Shown here one piece after another: positions 38,300 to 47,145 of a stretch of 64,000 nt of DNA. Location: positions 310,001 through 374,000 of the forward strand of contig JAEUPQ010000026.1 in the NCBI GenBank assembly GCA_016789405.1. Reading direction: 5' to 3'. The notes beneath the pieces were generated by a model that searched no databases, was not told the origin of the DNA, and saw nothing but the letters and a program-made list of their open reading frames with translations. The stretch is from Lysobacteraceae bacterium. Lineage in GTDB: Bacteria > Pseudomonadota > Gammaproteobacteria > Xanthomonadales > Xanthomonadaceae. Position numbers and translations under genes: made by a program. How positions within the stretch are numbered: position 1 is the first letter of the stretch; the number at the start of each line of letters is the position of its first letter.

Positions 38300-39849
38300 A
38301 GCTGCGATTCCAGCGGCAGCAATCCGATCACGTGGGCGCTGAAACGCTGCATCGTCGTGGTGTCGGGCTCCTGCACATGCAGGACAGGCGGTTTCGCAGC
38401 GCGATCCAGCCAGCGCGGCGTGCCGTCCTTCTCGATCTGCATCCAGTAGCTCATCTCCGGCCCTGCCAGCCGCAGGTATTCGTCGCGCACGGCCTTGGCC
38501 AGGGCCGGGTCGTCGAACATCACGCCCATCTCGGTGTTGAGGTAGGCCGATCGCGCATCCAGGTTGAACGAGCCGATGAAGCCGCGCGTGTCGTCGATGC
38601 TGTAGGCCTTGGTGTGCAGGCTCGCGCCGCTGCTGCCGAACAGGCTGCTGTTCGGGTGGCCCTGCGCGCGCAGTTCGTACACCGACACGCCGCCGCGCAG
38701 CAGCACGTCGCGATAGTGTCGATACGCGCCGTAGACCGCGAACACGTCGTTCGCCGCCAGCGAATTGGTCACCACGCCCACGGTGCGCCCGTGTTCGACC
38801 ATCCTGGCCATGCGTTCGGTCACGTCCGGACCCGGCACGAAATAGGGCGAGATCAGCAGGATCTTGTGCTTCGCGGAGGAGAGGTCCCGGTCGATGTGGT
38901 TCACGATCCACTCGTCGCGCTTGTCGTCTTCCCACTTCACCGGCGGATCGGCGATCAGGTGGATGCGGTCGCTCCAGAACGGCGTCAGCCGCTCGCGCGC
39001 ATAGTCCTGCACGCGCGGCGACGCCGCGACGCGTTGCAGGTAACGACGCGCTGCCGGGCTTTGCGCTTCCGCCTCGATGGATTCGGCCAGCTCGTCGAAG
39101 ATGCCGCGCGGCACGCGCGCCAGCGCCGACAGCGGGACCACCGCCTCGCTGTTCCAGTAGTGGTCGAACATCGTGCTGGTCTCCGCCACGGCGGGGCCGA
39201 ACAGCACCACGTCCAGGTCGCGGAAATTCACTTCGTCGCTGGCGCCGAAGTATTCCTCGCCGATGTTGCGACCGCCCACCACGGCCACGCGGTTGTCGGC
39301 GATCCACGCCTTGTTGTGCATGCGGTGGTTCACGCTGAAGATGCGCTGCACCATCTCGAACAGCCGGCCCAGGCCCTTGCGGTTGCGGAACGGGTTGTAC
39401 AGGCGGATCTCGATGTTGGGATGGGCGTCGAGCAGCAGCAGCTTCGAATCCATCCCTTTCGCGTTCATGTCGTCCAGCAGCATGCGCACGCGCACCCCGC
39501 GCTCGGCCGCGCGCCACGCCTCGCGACCGAGCAGGCGACCGGTCAGGTCGTCGTGCCAGATGTAGTACTGCAGGTCCAGGCTGCGCCCGGCGCGTTGCGC
39601 GGTGATCGCCCGGGCCGCGAACGCATCCACGCCGTCCTGCACCAGCAGTGCGCCGGTTTTGCCGGGATTGGCGGCAAGCAGCGGTGCGATCTCGCGGTCG
39701 AGTTCGGTCTCGTCGGGCTGCACCGGCAGCACCACGCCCGGCGCGCCGGTGGCGGGGGGCGTGAAGTGATCGGCGAACAGCAGTCCGCTGCCGATCAGCG
39801 AGACGAGGGAGAAGGCGCCCCAGGCGACGATACGTTTGAACCGAGTCAT
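38296..39849 (-). CDS. Phospholipase D-family protein (cardiolipin synthase-like)
   Basis: 517 residues: N-terminal membrane anchor (IVAWGAFSLVSLIGSGLLFA), then two HKD motifs, HNKAWIADNRVAVVGGRNIG and HTKAYSIDDTRGFIGSFNLD, each with the HxKxxxxD catalytic residues. It could be a phospholipid transferase or a periplasmic phosphodiesterase anchored in the inner membrane. It is divergent from the acyl-CoA mutase gene and translation-coupled to the oxygenase gene. Confidence 0.9.
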   Translation of the reverse strand: MTRFKRIVAWGAFSLVSLIGSGLLFADHFTPPATGAPGVVLPVQPDETELDREIAPLLAANPGKTGALLVQDGVDAFAARAITAQRAGRSLDLQYYIWHDDLTGRLLGREAWRAAERGVRVRMLLDDMNAKGMDSKLLLLDAHPNIEIRLYNPFRNRKGLGRLFEMVQRIFSVNHRMHNKAWIADNRVAVVGGRNIGEEYFGASDEVNFRDLDVVLFGPAVAETSTMFDHYWNSEAVVPLSALARVPRGIFDELAESIEAEAQSPAARRYLQRVAASPRVQDYARERLTPFWSDRIHLIADPPVKWEDDKRDEWIVNHIDRDLSSAKHKILLISPYFVPGPDVTERMARMVEHGRTVGVVTNSLAANDVFAVYGAYRHYRDVLLRGGVSVYELRAQGHPNSSLFGSSGASLHTKAYSIDDTRGFIGSFNLDARSAYLNTEMGVMFDDPALAKAVRDEYLRLAGPEMSYWMQIEKDGTPRWLDRAAKPPVLHVQEPDTTTMQRFSAHVIGLLPLESQL

Positions 39850-39970
39850 GTATACGATTTGAGGGCGTTATTCCGTGCGGTTGAGTATCCCTGCCGTATG
39901 GTCATGCGGGCAAGGGCGGGGCGGCGCGGTTACAATACGCCATCATCGTTTTCAGCATGGAGCGCGCGCC

Positions 39971-42900
39971 ATGAGCACGCCAGCCGTCACCTTCGAAGGC
40001 AACGCCCCCGCCCAGCAGCCGGAGGCCTCACCGCTCCGCTTCGTCACCGCCGCCAGTCTGTTCGACGGCCACGACGCCGCCATCAACATCATGCGCCGCC
40101 TGATCCAGGGGCAGGGCGCCGAGGTCATCCACCTCGGCCACAACCGCAGCGTCGAAGACGTCGTCCGCGCCGCGCTGCAGGAAGACGCCGACGCCATCGC
40201 GCTGTCGTCCTACCAGGGCGGCCACGTCGAGTACTTCAAGTACATGGTCGACATGCTGAAGGAACGCGGCGCCGGCCACATCCGTGTCTTCGGCGGCGGC
40301 GGCGGCACCATCACCCCGGAAGAAATCCGCGAACTGCAGGCCTACGGCGTCGAGCGCATCTACCATCCGAACGACGGCATGCACATGGGCCTCGTCGCGA
40401 TGATCGAGGACGTCATCCGCCGCGCCGGCGCCGCGCGCCAGCCGGTCACCACGCCCAAGCGCGTCGACTTCAGTGACGAAATCGCGATCGGCCAGATGCT
40501 CAGCGCCATCGAGGAGAGCGCGCTCGACGAATCCGAGCTCGCCCACCTCCGCAAGGAATGGCAGCTCGCCGGCGGCAAGACGCCCGTCGTCGGCATCACC
40601 GGCACCGGCGGCGCCGGCAAGTCCTCGGTCACCGACGAACTGCTCAACCGCTTCCTCGCCAACTTCCCCGAGATGCGCATCGCCGTCGTCTCCGTCGACC
40701 CGACCCGCCGCCGCACCGGCGGCGCGCTGCTCGGCGACCGCATCCGCATGAACTCGCTGCGCAGCCCGCGCGTCTTCATGCGCTCCATGGCCACCCGCCG
40801 CCAGCACGCCGCGACCAATGTCGTGCTCAAGGACTGCATCGCCTTCCTCAAGTCGCTCGGCTACGACCTCGTCATCGTCGAAACCGCCGGCATCGGCCAG
40901 AGCGACTCGGAGATCGTCGACCTCGTCGACTTCCCGATGTACGTGATGACCAGCGACTTCGGCGCGCCCAGCCAGCTCGAGAAGATCGACATGCTCGACT
41001 TCGCCGAGCTGGTCGTGCTCAACAAGTTCGACAAGCGCGGCGCCGAAGACGCCCTGCGCGACGTGCGCAAGCAGTGGAAGCGCAACCGCACCGCCTTCAC
41101 CATGAAGGACGAGGACGTCCCGGTCTACCCGACCATCGCCTCGCAGTTCAACGACCCCGGCATCAGCTGGATGTTCGCGAACCTGTGCCGCCTGCTGCGC
41201 GAGAAGCTCTCGCTGCCGGAAGACCGCTGGTCGCCCGCCATCGACACCAGCCTCAAGGAACCCCGCGCCACCGTGCTGATCCCCGGCAACCGCGTCCGCT
41301 ATCTCGCCGAGATCGCCGAACAGGGCCGCAGCATCAACAAGCGCATCGAAAGCCAGGCCGAGATCGCCGACCGCGCCCAAGCCTACTGGCAGTCGCTCGA
41401 AAGCCTCGGCGACACCGCGCTGCCGAAGATGTTGGATCTCTACAGCCCCGACGCTTTGCTCCTTCCCCCGCGCGCGGGGGAAGGCCGGGATGGGGGCAAC
41501 GCCGCCGCGAACCCCGGCCCCCACCCCAACCCTCCCCCGCATGCGGTGGAGGGGGCCGAAATCGTCGACCGCACCCTCCTTACCCTCCGCCAACGCTACA
41601 ACGACGCCGTCCAGTCCCTCGACAGCGAAGCCCTCAAGCTCCTGCGCGAATGGCCCGCGCGCCTGAAATCCATCGTCGACGACGTCAACGAATACCAGGT
41701 CCGCGACAAGACCATCCGCGTCGAGAACTACCGCGAATCCCTGTCGCACCAGCAGATCCCCAAGATCGCCGCGCCCACCTACAAGTCCTGGGGCGAACTG
41801 CTGACCTTCCTGCAGAAGGAAAACCTGCCGGGCTACTACCCGTACACCGGCGGCGTCTACCCGTACCGCCGCACCGGCGAAGACCCCATCCGCATGTTCG
41901 CGGGCGAGGGCACGCCCGAGCGCACCAACCGCCGCTTCCACTACCTCAGCGTCGGCCTGCCCGCCGCGCGCCTGTCCACCGCCTTCGACAGCGTCACCCT
42001 GTACGGCGAAGACCCGGCCATCCGCCCGGACATCTACGGCAAGATCGGCAACTCCGGCGTCAACATCGCCACGCTCGACGACATGAAGAAGCTGTACTCC
42101 GGCTTCGACCTCTGCGCGCCCAGCACCTCGGTGTCGATGACCATCAACGGCCCCGCGCCGATCATCCTCGCGATGTTCATGAACACCGCGATCGACCAGC
42201 AGGTCGAGAAGTACCTGCGCGCCGACCAGTCGCGCTGGGACGCCGCCCACGCCACCATCGAGAAGCTCTTCGAAGGCCGCCGCCGCCCCGAATACAGCGG
42301 CGAACTGCCCGAGACCAACGATGGCCTCGGCCTCGGCCTGCTCGGCGTCACCGGCGACCAGGTGGTCGACGCCGAAACCTACGCCAACATCAAGGCGCAG
42401 ACGCTCGCCACCGTGCGCGGCACGGTGCAGGCCGACATCCTCAAGGAAGACCAGGCGCAGAACACCTGCATCTTCAGCACCGAATTCGCGATGCGGATGA
42501 TGGGCGACATCCAGCAGTTCTTCGTCGAGAAGAACGTGCGCAACTTCTACTCGGTGTCGATCAGCGGCTACCACATCGCCGAAGCCGGCGCCAACCCGAT
42601 CAGCCAGCTCGCCTTCACCCTGTCCAACGGCTTCACCATCGTCGAGTACTACCTCGCGCGCGGCATGAAGATCGACGACTTCGCGCCCAACCTGTCGTTC
42701 TTCTTCAGCAACGGCATGGACCCGGAATACACCGTCATCGGCCGAGTCGCCCGCCGCATCTGGGCACGCGCCATGCGCGAACGCTACGGCGCCAGCGCCC
42801 GTAGCCAGATGATGAAGTACCACATCCAGACCTCGGGCCGCTCGCTGCACGCCCAGGAAATCCAGTTCAACGACATCCGCACCACGCTGCAGGCCCTGTA

Positions 42901-43519
42901 CGCTCTGTTCGACAACTGCAACAGCCTGCACACCAACGCCTACGACGAAGCCATCACCACGCCGACCGAAGAGTCCGTGCGCCGCGCCGTCGCCATCCAG
43001 ATGATCATCAACAAGGAACTGGGCCTCAACTTCTGCGAGAACCCCTGGCAGGGCAGCTTCATCGTCGACAAGCTCACCGACATCGTCGAGGAAGCTGTCT
43101 ACCGCGAATTCGAAGCCATCAGCGAACGCGGCGGCGTCCTCGGCGCCATGGACACCATGTACCAGCGCGGCAAGATCCAGGAAGAAAGCCTCTACTACGA
43201 ACACAAGAAGCACGACGGCAGCTTGCCGCTGATCGGCGTGAACACCTTCCTGCCCAAAGACCACGGCGGCGACATCGTCACCGAGATCGAGCTGATCCGC
43301 TCGACCGAGGCGGAGAAGGGGCAGCAGATCGAGAATGTAGCCGGTTACCAGAATGGCCGGAACGCTTATGCCGCCGAAGGGCTGGCCTCACTGCAGAAGA
43401 CGGCGCGCGATCGGCAGAATGTGTTCGCCAGCTTGATGGAGGCGGTGAAGACGCATAGTCTGGGGCAGATCAGTCATGCGCTTTATGATGTTGGTGGCGA
43501 GTATCGAAGGAATATGTGA
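39971..43519 (+). CDS. icmF: Fused isobutyryl-CoA mutase (IcmF-type)
   Basis: 1182 residues in one chain: B12-binding domain with [15 protein letters not shown] (DxH), a MeaI-type GTPase with P-loop GTGGAGKSS and NKFD, then the acyl-CoA mutase barrel. IcmF interconverts isobutyryl-CoA and n-butyryl-CoA, using its GTPase as a cobalamin chaperone, which fits the branched-chain amino acid context. The linker between GTPase and mutase carries an in-frame GC-rich inverted-repeat element (41459-41556). Third-position codon bias loosens in the last 200 bp. Confidence 0.92.
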   Translation: MSTPAVTFEGNAPAQQPEASPLRFVTAASLFDGHDAAINIMRRLIQGQGAEVIHLGHNRSVEDVVRAALQEDADAIALSSYQGGHVEYFKYMVDMLKERGAGHIRVFGGGGGTITPEEIRELQAYGVERIYHPNDGMHMGLVAMIEDVIRRAGAARQPVTTPKRVDFSDEIAIGQMLSAIEESALDESELAHLRKEWQLAGGKTPVVGITGTGGAGKSSVTDELLNRFLANFPEMRIAVVSVDPTRRRTGGALLGDRIRMNSLRSPRVFMRSMATRRQHAATNVVLKDCIAFLKSLGYDLVIVETAGIGQSDSEIVDLVDFPMYVMTSDFGAPSQLEKIDMLDFAELVVLNKFDKRGAEDALRDVRKQWKRNRTAFTMKDEDVPVYPTIASQFNDPGISWMFANLCRLLREKLSLPEDRWSPAIDTSLKEPRATVLIPGNRVRYLAEIAEQGRSINKRIESQAEIADRAQAYWQSLESLGDTALPKMLDLYSPDALLLPPRAGEGRDGGNAAANPGPHPNPPPHAVEGAEIVDRTLLTLRQRYNDAVQSLDSEALKLLREWPARLKSIVDDVNEYQVRDKTIRVENYRESLSHQQIPKIAAPTYKSWGELLTFLQKENLPGYYPYTGGVYPYRRTGEDPIRMFAGEGTPERTNRRFHYLSVGLPAARLSTAFDSVTLYGEDPAIRPDIYGKIGNSGVNIATLDDMKKLYSGFDLCAPSTSVSMTINGPAPIILAMFMNTAIDQQVEKYLRADQSRWDAAHATIEKLFEGRRRPEYSGELPETNDGLGLGLLGVTGDQVVDAETYANIKAQTLATVRGTVQADILKEDQAQNTCIFSTEFAMRMMGDIQQFFVEKNVRNFYSVSISGYHIAEAGANPISQLAFTLSNGFTIVEYYLARGMKIDDFAPNLSFFFSNGMDPEYTVIGRVARRIWARAMRERYGASARSQMMKYHIQTSGRSLHAQEIQFNDIRTTLQALYALFDNCNSLHTNAYDEAITTPTEESVRRAVAIQMIINKELGLNFCENPWQGSFIVDKLTDIVEEAVYREFEAISERGGVLGAMDTMYQRGKIQEESLYYEHKKHDGSLPLIGVNTFLPKDHGGDIVTEIELIRSTEAEKGQQIENVAGYQNGRNAYAAEGLASLQKTARDRQNVFASLMEAVKTHSLGQISHALYDVGGEYRRNM
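41459..41556. repeat. GC-rich inverted-repeat element inserted in icmF
   Basis: A perfect palindrome CTTCCCCCGCGCGCGGGGGAAG (about 41462-41483), a GGGATGGGGGC segment and a near-complementary GCCCCCACCCC, then a CCTCCCCC/GGAGGGGG hairpin. This arrangement is the common xanthomonad intergenic repeat. Here it is read through in frame, encoding residues about 497-529, a Pro/Gly/Arg-rich stretch ([10 protein letters not shown]...PGPHPNPPP) absent from typical IcmF linkers. Confidence 0.8.
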
Positions 43520-43629
43520 TTGCAATATGTTATCTGCCTTCTACGCTAATGCTGTTTTTTCGCCTTTCATGAAAGTAAAGGGTTGTGCCTTGTGGCAAGT
43601 TGCCATGAAGTCGATCCGTAGGAGGTTAA

Positions 43630-44868
43630 ATGTCTTTCGCAAAAATAACTCGCTTGCATATAAAACACTTCCGAAGTGTGGCTGAAGCAAGCATTGATCT
43701 TGATGATCTGACCATACTTGTTGGTCAGAACGCGGCAGGAAAAAGCAACATCATTGACGCGATTAGATTCGTAAGAGATGCGTTGGCGGATGGGCTAGAT
43801 CAAGCTGTTTCGGTCCGGAATGGTGTTCGAGTGGTAAGGCAGGCTAGTTATGGAAGTAGGCCTTTCAATATTGAGATAGCACTGGACTATGAAATTGAAG
43901 CGAGACCGGGTCGACAGAGCTTGTTAGTCGATCCAATAAAAATTGAGGCTTCATACGGATTCAAACTTGGCAGTAACAATTACGAGCTGAAGGTGCTCGA
44001 AGAATTTGGCCATCTAATTCATTCGTATATATTTTGGGATAATAATGACAACACCACCTTTGTCCCTAACGAGGTTACATTGCTTGAGAGGGATAAGGAT
44101 GGAAATGTTTTTTTTGACGGAAAAAAAGCGACGCGACAAGTTTCAGATGATGAGCTTGCAATGTCTAGGCAGGCCAGATTTCCAATGTTTGTTGGCAATC
44201 ATTTAGATACGAGAACAATATCGGATTTTATTCTTGGGGGTGCTCATTTTGCATCCGTTTATCCGAATGTAATGCGGTCTCCTGCTCCTAGTCAGGCCGC
44301 TACTGCGCTTGCAGAGGATTGTCGAAACTGGGCCTCTGTTATTCGTGCTATGCGAAAAACTCAGGATGGGCGTGTTGGTCTGGATAAAGTAATTTCTTTG
44401 ATGAAATATGTTCTTCCTCAGCTTGAGGAGGTTTCAATTAAGAGTGTTGGCGGATTTCTTGTTCCTCATTTCAGGTTTGAGCGTTCTGATGGCAGGCGGG
44501 ATATGGATCTTGTTCCATACCAACTTTCAGATGGTACGCTGCGATTGTTTGGTCTTTTGCTCTCCTTGTATCAGTCTCCGCCCCCTGCTTTTCTTGCTAT
44601 CGAAGAACCAGAGCAAATGGTCCACCCCGGTGCCTTGCGTGTTTTGGCTGATGCTTTTAATGAGGCTAAAGAGCAGACTCAGCTGATAATAACAACTCAT
44701 AGCCCATATTTGCTTGATATGTTTGACGTTAAATCTATTCGCGTTGTTTCCCAGGACAATAATGGGACAGTTGTCGGTAGGGTGAGTCAGAAGCAGTTGG
44801 ATATTGTCCGAAATCGGCTTATGACTCTACCGGAGATCATGGTGATGGATGGGTTGGAGTCGGAATGA
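43630..44868 (+). CDS. AAA/OLD-like ATPase, candidate anti-phage defence protein
   Basis: 412 residues. Walker A GQNAAGKSN (residues 33-41) in a SMC/OLD-like N-terminus (FRSVAEASIDLDDLTILVG), an ABC-type signature region (YQLSDGTLRLFGLLLSLY), Walker B LAIEEPEQMVHPGAL and a final His-loop THSPYLLDMF. A consensus Shine-Dalgarno (AGGAGGT, 43619-43625) precedes the ATG. Base composition is markedly AT-richer than the rest of the window, indicating recent transfer. The gene is followed after 1 bp by a DUF4276/Toprim-like gene, a partnership seen in defence loci. Confidence 0.85.
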   Translation: MSFAKITRLHIKHFRSVAEASIDLDDLTILVGQNAAGKSNIIDAIRFVRDALADGLDQAVSVRNGVRVVRQASYGSRPFNIEIALDYEIEARPGRQSLLVDPIKIEASYGFKLGSNNYELKVLEEFGHLIHSYIFWDNNDNTTFVPNEVTLLERDKDGNVFFDGKKATRQVSDDELAMSRQARFPMFVGNHLDTRTISDFILGGAHFASVYPNVMRSPAPSQAATALAEDCRNWASVIRAMRKTQDGRVGLDKVISLMKYVLPQLEEVSIKSVGGFLVPHFRFERSDGRRDMDLVPYQLSDGTLRLFGLLLSLYQSPPPAFLAIEEPEQMVHPGALRVLADAFNEAKEQTQLIITTHSPYLLDMFDVKSIRVVSQDNNGTVVGRVSQKQLDIVRNRLMTLPEIMVMDGLESE

Positions 44869-44869
44869 G

Positions 44870-45484
44870 ATGGCTCTTCTTCAATTGGTTGTAGAAGGTC
44901 ACGGCGAGCAGGCCGCTAGCCAACTTCTAATTCGCAGGATCCTACATGAGCGGCTAGAGGACTACGCATCTGCCGTGCTTAGGCCTCAGCGCAGAACGTC
45001 TATTCCGGCATTGTTATCACGCAATGGGGAGGCGCTTTTGAGGTATCAACGTGTGGCTGAGCTTGACGGAGACTCAGTTCTTTGGTTGCTGGATCACGAT
45101 GACGGGTGTCCCTTAGATTCATTGCGCGAAGCCTATGAAATATTTCGACAAGAGGGGGTTGCGAAACCAACCGCGATTGCGTTTTTGTGTCGCGAGTATG
45201 AGTCTCTTTTTTTAGAAGACGCTAATTGCTGTGAAAGCTATTATAAGGTCCCGGCAGGTTTGTTCCATGAGGGCCGACTAGCTAGAGATGCGAAAGGGCA
45301 CATTTCAAAAACGCTACCAAGAGGAACCACATATAAGCCAACGGTTGATCAGGCGCCTCTGACGGCAAGATTGGATTTGGTTCGTTTGCAGGCCGTGTCT
45401 AGGTCCTATCGGCATCTTGAAGCCACGCTTCGATGGCTGTGTAGTGACAGCGCAATGGGGCTATACCCGATTACAGTGCCGTGA
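44870..45484 (+). CDS. DUF4276-family Toprim-like protein
   Basis: 204 residues from ATG 44870 (an earlier ATG at 44849 would overlap the ATPase stop region). Acidic motifs fit the Toprim-like fold: Glu in LVVEGHGEQAASQLLIRRIL and the WLLDHDDG acidic run. DUF4276 proteins are usually encoded beside AAA ATPases. By analogy to other OLD-type and PARIS-type pairs, the ATPase would sense infection and this protein would act as the nuclease or effector; that function is inference. Low GC like its partner. Confidence 0.8.
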   Translation: MALLQLVVEGHGEQAASQLLIRRILHERLEDYASAVLRPQRRTSIPALLSRNGEALLRYQRVAELDGDSVLWLLDHDDGCPLDSLREAYEIFRQEGVAKPTAIAFLCREYESLFLEDANCCESYYKVPAGLFHEGRLARDAKGHISKTLPRGTTYKPTVDQAPLTARLDLVRLQAVSRSYRHLEATLRWLCSDSAMGLYPITVP

Positions 45485-45538
45485 GCGCAGCAGGATAGGT
45501 TCCTCTGGGCGGAATCCATCGCTTTTTGCGAAGCCGAT

Positions 45539-45565
45539 GATGGGTATCGCTGCGCTCAACCCATC
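45539..45565. repeat. REP-like hairpin between the defence pair and the module array
   Basis: GATGGGT (45539-45545) and ACCCATC (45559-45565) are complementary arms around a 13-nt loop, a repeat type I associate with xanthomonad intergenic regions. It marks the right border of the AT-rich pair. Confidence 0.65.
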
Positions 45566-45635
45566 CTGCAAAAGCGTGGCTGCTTCATTGTTTTCAATGT
45601 GCCCACCGTTGTCGTCCCAGCATCGCATCGTGCTC

Positions 45636-45681
45636 GGCGCGTCAAGGTCGAGGCGAGTTGCGGTGCAAACCTTGACGCGCC
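45636..45681. promoter_or_regulatory. 13-bp perfect inverted repeat in module leader (copy 1)
   Basis: GGCGCGTCAAGGT (45636-45648) and ACCTTGACGCGCC (45669-45681) flank a 20-nt loop, 68 nt before the small gene. The arms are invariant in all four copies that keep the leader (47441-47486, 48672-48732, 50080-50125). It could be an operator for the encoded protein or an RNA stem-loop. Confidence 0.75.
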
Positions 45682-45749
45682 TGCGCGCGATGCGGTTTGG
45701 AATCGCCAACGGCGTCCACTCCGGGCGTCGGGCGAAACGGAGTGCCGTC

Positions 45750-45941
45750 ATGTCCAAGCCCAAGCCGCAGTTCCAGCCGTCCAACGTCCTGCTGGTGGAA
45801 GTCCCGCCCCAGTTCATCGCCCTGTGCGAAGCCAGCGGCGCCAACCCGCAAGCCGCCCTGCGCGGCATGGCCGCCATGCTCTGCGGCCTGCGCTACGATG
45901 CCGACAACCGCCTGGTGCCGCTCGACGGCCCCACCGCGTAA
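45750..45941 (+). CDS. Small ribbon-helix-helix-like protein of the repeated module, copy 1
   Basis: 63 residues: a basic tail (MSKPKPQFQPSN), a strand-like VLLVEVP, then two amphipathic helices (PQFIALCEASG and AALRGMAAMLCGL) joined by a short turn. That order and spacing resemble a MetJ/Arc/CopG ribbon-helix-helix DNA-binding protein, though no family is certain. An ACGGAG Shine-Dalgarno sits 8 nt before the ATG. Comparison of the four copies shows mostly silent changes in this frame, evidence that the protein is real. The module upstream carries an inverted repeat that it might bind. Confidence 0.75.
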   Translation: MSKPKPQFQPSNVLLVEVPPQFIALCEASGANPQAALRGMAAMLCGLRYDADNRLVPLDGPTA

Positions 45942-45950
45942 GCTTTACCC

Positions 45951-45985
45951 GGGCGCAGGCGGTGTCTGCGCCCGACTGTTTTCTC
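45951..45985 (+). terminator. Terminator-like hairpin ending module copy 1
   Basis: GGGCGCAG (45951-45958) pairs with CTGCGCCC (45966-45973) around GCGGTGT, then a T-rich tract. The same hairpin ends copies 2, 3 and 5; copy 4 has lost it. Confidence 0.7.
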
Positions 45986-46011
45986 ATGTGTGAAAGATTG
46001 GACTAGGGCTG

Positions 46012-46446
46012 ATGACGCACTCGAACGACCTCGAGCCATGTCGCTACTTGCCGCTTCCGAGCGACGGACTCATCTCCGTTGGTTGGCTGTCGCGTGGCTG
46101 CAAGTTCGAGACGGGAGAGGTCAGTCCTGCATTCTTCGAGAAGCTCAAGCATCTGTGTCGTGAGCCTTGGCAGCCAGTTGTGTCCGCTGGCGTCCATGAA
46201 TGCGATCTATGCCAGTTCGAAGGTCCTCATTTCAATGCGAACGTTTTCGTGCCATTCGATGGCCTCATTTATGTTGCGCCAGTCGCGATCACGCACTACA
46301 TCGCATCGCATTGGTACAAGCCACCCGACATCTTTATTCATGCAGTCAATGCCTGTCCGCCAATGAACAGCATGGATTACAAGAAGGCGATTCTCGCTAA
46401 TGGCGGTCGTGGCCTTGTTCAAGGCAGCAAGTCACCAGGACCGTAG
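46012..46446 (+). CDS. DUF7919-like small protein (cargo 1)
   Basis: 144 residues: SVGWLSRGCKFETGEVSPAF, a CREP...GVHECDLCQF segment with a Cys pair, then IYVAPVAITHYIASHWYKPPDIFIHAV. This succession (SVGWL-, H-C-C, Y-aP-I-HY- and YxPPxxFI-AV) resembles the DUF7919 family of small uncharacterised proteins. It is the first cargo gene behind module copy 1 and reads in the same direction. The C-terminal 20 residues run into a GTAGGGTGGG repeat and may not be native. Confidence 0.65.
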   Translation: MTHSNDLEPCRYLPLPSDGLISVGWLSRGCKFETGEVSPAFFEKLKHLCREPWQPVVSAGVHECDLCQFEGPHFNANVFVPFDGLIYVAPVAITHYIASHWYKPPDIFIHAVNACPPMNSMDYKKAILANGGRGLVQGSKSPGP

Positions 46447-46575
46447 GGTGGGCTTCATGCCCACCACATTGACGCCCGAGCTGCCGACGATTCACTTGTC
46501 GCGCGATGGCCTGCGCTTCGATCGTTTTCCGCGCCATCGGGTGGATGGCGATGGTGGGCATGAAGCCCACCCTAC
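46443..46575. repeat. Long inverted repeat with 23-bp perfect arms
   Basis: The arm at 46443-46465 (beginning GTAGGGTGGGCTTCATG) is the exact reverse complement of 46553-46575. A second, shorter version lies at 46682-46750. This is the GTAGGGTGGG type of xanthomonad interspersed repeat. Confidence 0.9.
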
Positions 46576-46641
46576 ACGCTACGGGCTTTCAAGGCCGTAA
46601 GGCGTATTGGTAACTCGTAAGGCGGGTTAATTTCTCCGTAG

Positions 46642-46750
46642 GGCGGGTCTTGTACCCGCCAATCGATCGAGCAGTAGGACCGTAGGGTGGGCTTCATGCC
46701 CACCACATTGACGCCCGAGGATGCGATGGTGGGCATGAAGCCCACCCTAC
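46642..46750. repeat. Second GTAGGGTGGG inverted repeat and a small related hairpin
   Basis: Arms 46682-46704 and 46728-46750 are perfectly complementary over 23 bp with a 23-bp loop. Just before them GGCGGGT (46642-46648) pairs with ACCCGCC (46654-46660). Together with the element at 46443-46575 this makes a repeat cluster between cargo genes. Confidence 0.85.
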
Positions 46751-46806
46751 GCGCTGACCCCCGTTCTTCTCCATCGGCCGCTCGACTCGGGCGATTGAAG
46801 CCGTGT

Positions 46807-47145
46807 CTAAGGCTGCTGCGCAGGACGGGCTTCGGGCGTGGGCGTCGCGGACGGATCCGGTTCACATTTCTTATCTGGGACCCCCTTGGCCTCCTCCGGA
46901 TTCGGTGCCGGCGTGCGCGTTTGAATCGGGCCCTCCGCCTGCTTCCAGGGGAATGGTGATCTTTCGCAACATGCCCATTCTTGCGCGGGTGCATAGAAAT
47001 AAAGGCGACTGCCCTTCGAGCATGACGATTCTTCGCTCCGGGGTGGAGGTGGCAGGCAGCAGAAAGGCGGGATGCCGAAAGCCGAGGCGTCGAAAGGCGA
47101 AAGCAAGGCGAGCGCGAAAAGGACTGGCGTCATGCGTGAAAACAT
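46807..47145 (-). CDS. Small exported Cys/Pro-rich protein (cargo 2, reversed)
   Basis: 112 residues with a signal peptide (MFSRMTPVLFALALLSPFDASA) and a mature part rich in Cys and Pro: FCCLPPPPRSEESSC, WACCERSPF, then a TPAPNPEEAKGVPDKK tail. An AGGAGG Shine-Dalgarno (47153-47158) lies 7 nt before the ATG, which supports a real start. It is the only cargo gene on the minus strand. No family recognised. Confidence 0.6.
   Translation of the reverse strand: MFSRMTPVLFALALLSPFDASAFGIPPFCCLPPPPRSEESSCSKGSRLYFYAPAQEWACCERSPFPWKQAEGPIQTRTPAPNPEEAKGVPDKKCEPDPSATPTPEARPAQQP

Larger units (their letters stand above)
45600..45974 (+). repeat. Cassette module, copy 1
   Basis: First of five copies (others at 47405, 48636, 50044 and a truncated one at 50974). 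Conserved order: a TGCCCACCGTTGTCGTCCC left end, a 13-bp inverted repeat, a Shine-Dalgarno with a small gene, and a GGGCGCAG/CTGCGCCC hairpin right end. Copies are nearly identical over the module and unrelated on either side, so the borders are sharp. Confidence 0.9.

Noticed and set aside
39850..39970. Cobalamin riboswitch upstream of icmF
   Set aside because: The leader is about 120 bp and I could not find the conserved B12-box core; too short and unsupported.
40028..43264. A 1078-codon open frame on the minus strand of icmF
   Set aside because: It is the antisense shadow of a very GC-rich gene with strict C-ending codons; no domain or ribosome-binding site supports it.
45599..46006. Longer overlapping frame through the module (Pro/Arg-rich product)
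   Set aside because: Between copies most changes are silent in the 63-aa frame but alter this one, so it is a shadow frame.
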